Source: Kiritimatiellia bacterium (GTDB taxonomy: Bacteria; Verrucomicrobiota; Kiritimatiellia; RFP12; DVOR01). From it: a stretch of 6,165 bases of DNA. Location of the stretch: the NCBI GenBank assembly GCA_017548245.1, contig JAFYMU010000191.1, positions 1 to 6,165 on the forward strand. The letters run 5' to 3'. The notes beneath the pieces are model-generated. The model searched no databases and had not been told where the DNA came from. It saw only the letters and a program-made list of their open reading frames with translations. How positions within the stretch are numbered: position 1 is the first letter of the stretch; every line of letters begins with the position of its first letter. Shown here piece by piece: positions 4,208 through 6,165 of the stretch. A program made the position numbers and the translations under genes.

Positions 4208-6165
4208 ATGAAATTATTAGTCTCTGCGCTCTTGCTGTCGGTTGCACTCTCGACAAGCTTCGCAAAAAATCTTCAGCCCAATGCGGAATATCCCGAAATC
4301 TCGCGTCGCGTGGTCTACCAATTAAATACAACCCACCTCTCGGGCGAACGCTTTGATGACCGTCTCTCGGCCATCGCTTGGACCAATCTCGTGGACGCCC
4401 TCGACTATGACCACACGCTCTTGACGAAAGAAGAGTTGGCAAAATTCGAATCCTACAAGACGCAAATTGATGATCTCGTCTCGAAGGGCAACCTCGCCTT
4501 TGGTTACGAATTGGTCTCGCTTGTGCGTGATCGCATCTTGGAACGTTGCGCCCTCGCTGAAAAGACCCTCAAGCAGGAAAAGCCCTTTGATTTCACGAAG
4601 AACGAACAGTATCAGTGGAAGCGTCGCAAGGCCGAACGTCCTGCCAACCGTAAGGAACAAGAGGCGCTCTGGCATGCCACGTTGAAAAACGAATATCTCG
4701 CCTTAACCCTCGCCAAGGAGTTCGACGCCGAAGAGGCCAAGACGAAGGCGAAGGAAGACAAGGAAGAGGATAAGCCCGACTATTCGGAAGAAGATGACCT
4801 CTCGCAGCCAGTGGCCGAGATCATCGCGAAACGTTATCGTGCCTTGCGCGACACCTACAAGGAAATGGATTCCGAAATCGCCCTTCAGCGCATTCTCTCT
4901 GCGGTGGCGATGTCCTATGACCCGCACACGGATTACATGTCGCCGATGAACTTTGAAGAGTTCAGCATGGACATGAACTTGACGCTCTGCGGTATCGGCG
5001 CCACCTTGCGTTATGACGATGGTATGATTCGTATCACGGAGATTATGCCAGGCGCACCTGCCGCAAATGATACGCGCGAAATCCGTTTGCAAGAGGGTGA
5101 CCGCATCATCGGCGTTGGCCAGGGTGATGGTCCCATTGAAGATATCTGCCACAAGCCGCTTAACCAGACGATTCGCAAGATTCGCGGCCCGAAGGGTTCG
5201 GTCGTGACCTTGAAGGTGATTCCGGTCTCGGATAAAACCGGCACGCGCACCAAGATTGTCGACCTCGTGCGTGACGAAATTCACCTCGACCAGCAGGCCG
5301 TGACGGGTCATATCGAACGTCTCACGTTGGACGATGGCAGTGCCCGCAAGATGGGTTATGTGCGCATTCCCGCCTTCTACGCAGGCACGGTCAGTGGCAC
5401 CAAGGCTGAACAGGCCACCTCGATGACGCGCGACCTCCTCGCTTACATTCAGAATTTTAATACCGAACACGTTGACGGTTTGGTGATTGACCTCCGTAAC
5501 AATGGTGGCGGTTCGTTGATGGAAGCCCTCTCGATGACCTCGCTCTTCGTCACGGGTCCCGTGGTGCAGGTGCGCGACAAGCGTAATGTGCAGGTCTTGG
5601 ATGGCACGCTCCACCGCGTGGCCTTCCGTAAGCCCATCGTGGTGTTGATCAATCGTAACTCGGCTTCGGCCTCTGAAATTGTGGCCTCCGCACTTCAGGA
5701 CTACGGCCGCGCCATCATCATTGGTGACTCCAAGTCCCATGGTAAGGGTACGGTACAGACCGTGCAGGCACTCGGCAACAACAAGGTGCACGGTGCGAAC
5801 CGCATTACGACCGCATGCTTCTATCGTATTAATGGTGGTACGACCCAACTCAAGGGCGTGGAGCCCGACTTGGTCATTCCCTCCATTTATGATGCACTTG
5901 AATTGGGCGAAGACCAGCTCCCGGGTGCCCTTCCCTACAGCACCGTGGCCCCTGCCTTCTATGCCAAAACCTCCGATGTCGCCCCCTTCTTGCCGCGCTT
6001 GAAGAAAGCATCGGATAAGCGTATGAAGAAGGATGCTCAGGCTCAAGCTGCCCTGCAGTTGATTGAGCACGTGCGCAAGGCCAATGCCGAAGAATATGTG
6101 CCGCTTCAGGTGGATGCCCGTCGTGCCCGTATGAAGGCCGAACGCGCCATTGAAAAGTTGCAGGA
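4208..6165 (+). CDS. prc: Prc/Tsp-type carboxy-terminal processing protease (S41 family), 3'-partial
   Basis: This is a periplasmic tail-specific serine protease that trims or degrades envelope proteins from their C-termini. In E. coli, Prc processes FtsI and degrades the peptidoglycan hydrolase MepS. The frame is open from the ATG to the right edge (652 full codons). Residues 1-19 are a clear signal peptide ending SFA, with probable cleavage before KN. A helical N-terminal domain (about 21-170) is followed by a highly charged Lys/Glu/Asp linker (172-198), DPHTDYMSP (238-246), a PDZ domain (about 255-342, carboxylate loop near GIGA at 262) and the S41 core (about 381-560) with DLRNNGGGSL (428-437). 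The catalytic Ser-Lys dyad is S487 in NSASASEI and K513 in HGKGTVQ, with supporting Q517. FYRINGG (538-544) and GVEPD (550-554) complete the core. The C-terminal helical domain is cut; by rough comparison with the 682-residue E. coli protein some tens of residues are missing. The N-terminal domain and C-terminal extension point to the Prc type over the shorter CtpA type. Confidence 0.95.
   Translation, partial: MKLLVSALLLSVALSTSFAKNLQPNAEYPEISRRVVYQLNTTHLSGERFDDRLSAIAWTNLVDALDYDHTLLTKEELAKFESYKTQIDDLVSKGNLAFGYELVSLVRDRILERCALAEKTLKQEKPFDFTKNEQYQWKRRKAERPANRKEQEALWHATLKNEYLALTLAKEFDAEEAKTKAKEDKEEDKPDYSEEDDLSQPVAEIIAKRYRALRDTYKEMDSEIALQRILSAVAMSYDPHTDYMSPMNFEEFSMDMNLTLCGIGATLRYDDGMIRITEIMPGAPAANDTREIRLQEGDRIIGVGQGDGPIEDICHKPLNQTIRKIRGPKGSVVTLKVIPVSDKTGTRTKIVDLVRDEIHLDQQAVTGHIERLTLDDGSARKMGYVRIPAFYAGTVSGTKAEQATSMTRDLLAYIQNFNTEHVDGLVIDLRNNGGGSLMEALSMTSLFVTGPVVQVRDKRNVQVLDGTLHRVAFRKPIVVLINRNSASASEIVASALQDYGRAIIIGDSKSHGKGTVQTVQALGNNKVHGANRITTACFYRINGGTTQLKGVEPDLVIPSIYDALELGEDQLPGALPYSTVAPAFYAKTSDVAPFLPRLKKASDKRMKKDAQAQAALQLIEHVRKANAEEYVPLQVDARRARMKAERAIEKLQ

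Noticed and set aside
4703..6070. Long (455-codon) open frame on the minus strand
   Set aside because: It is the codon-aligned mirror of the Prc protease gene, which has a signal peptide, an RBS, a PDZ domain and a complete catalytic dyad on the + strand. The antisense product is His/Arg-rich with no recognisable domain and starts with GTG.

Overview
This window is wall-to-wall protein-coding sequence, and every supported gene lies on the + strand. It comes from a diderm (Gram-negative type) bacterium, because it encodes an LptF/LptG-family LPS-export permease, a LolA-like lipoprotein-carrier protein and a Prc-type periplasmic protease. The sequence is moderately GC-rich by eye. Leucine is written mostly as CTC and TTG with little CTG, and arginine almost entirely as CGT/CGC. 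The form of the LolA-like protein and the overall gene mix remind me of the PVC group (Verrucomicrobiota, Kiritimatiellota, Lentisphaerota). That placement is an inference from memory and is weak.

Layout from left to right: (1) the 3' part of a LolA-like lipoprotein-sorting protein, 1-603, cut by the left edge; (2) an AI-2E/PerM-family membrane protein, 606-1775; (3) an unrecognised six-helix membrane protein, 1772-2323; (4) an LptF/LptG permease, 2320-3432; (5) a membrane-anchored NERD (nuclease-related) domain protein, 3442-4155; (6) a Prc/tail-specific S41 protease with a signal peptide, starting at 4208 and running off the right edge. The junctions are +2, -4 (ATGA), -4 (ATGA), +9 and +52 nt. 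Genes 1 to 5 therefore look like one translationally coupled operon. Gene 6 is either its distal member or starts a new unit from the only real gap, which holds no convincing terminator or promoter.

Four of the six products work in or across the cell envelope or sit in the inner membrane: lipoprotein carriage, LPS export, a multi-pass permease and periplasmic proteolysis. I read the cluster as an envelope-biogenesis operon. The most interesting passengers are the unknown membrane protein, locked by ATGA overlaps between the permease and LptF/G, and the membrane-tethered NERD protein, whose nuclease-like active-site residues are all present. I found no RNA genes, CRISPR arrays, insertion sequences, long repeats or signs of recent transfer. 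There is no gene-free stretch longer than 52 bases.
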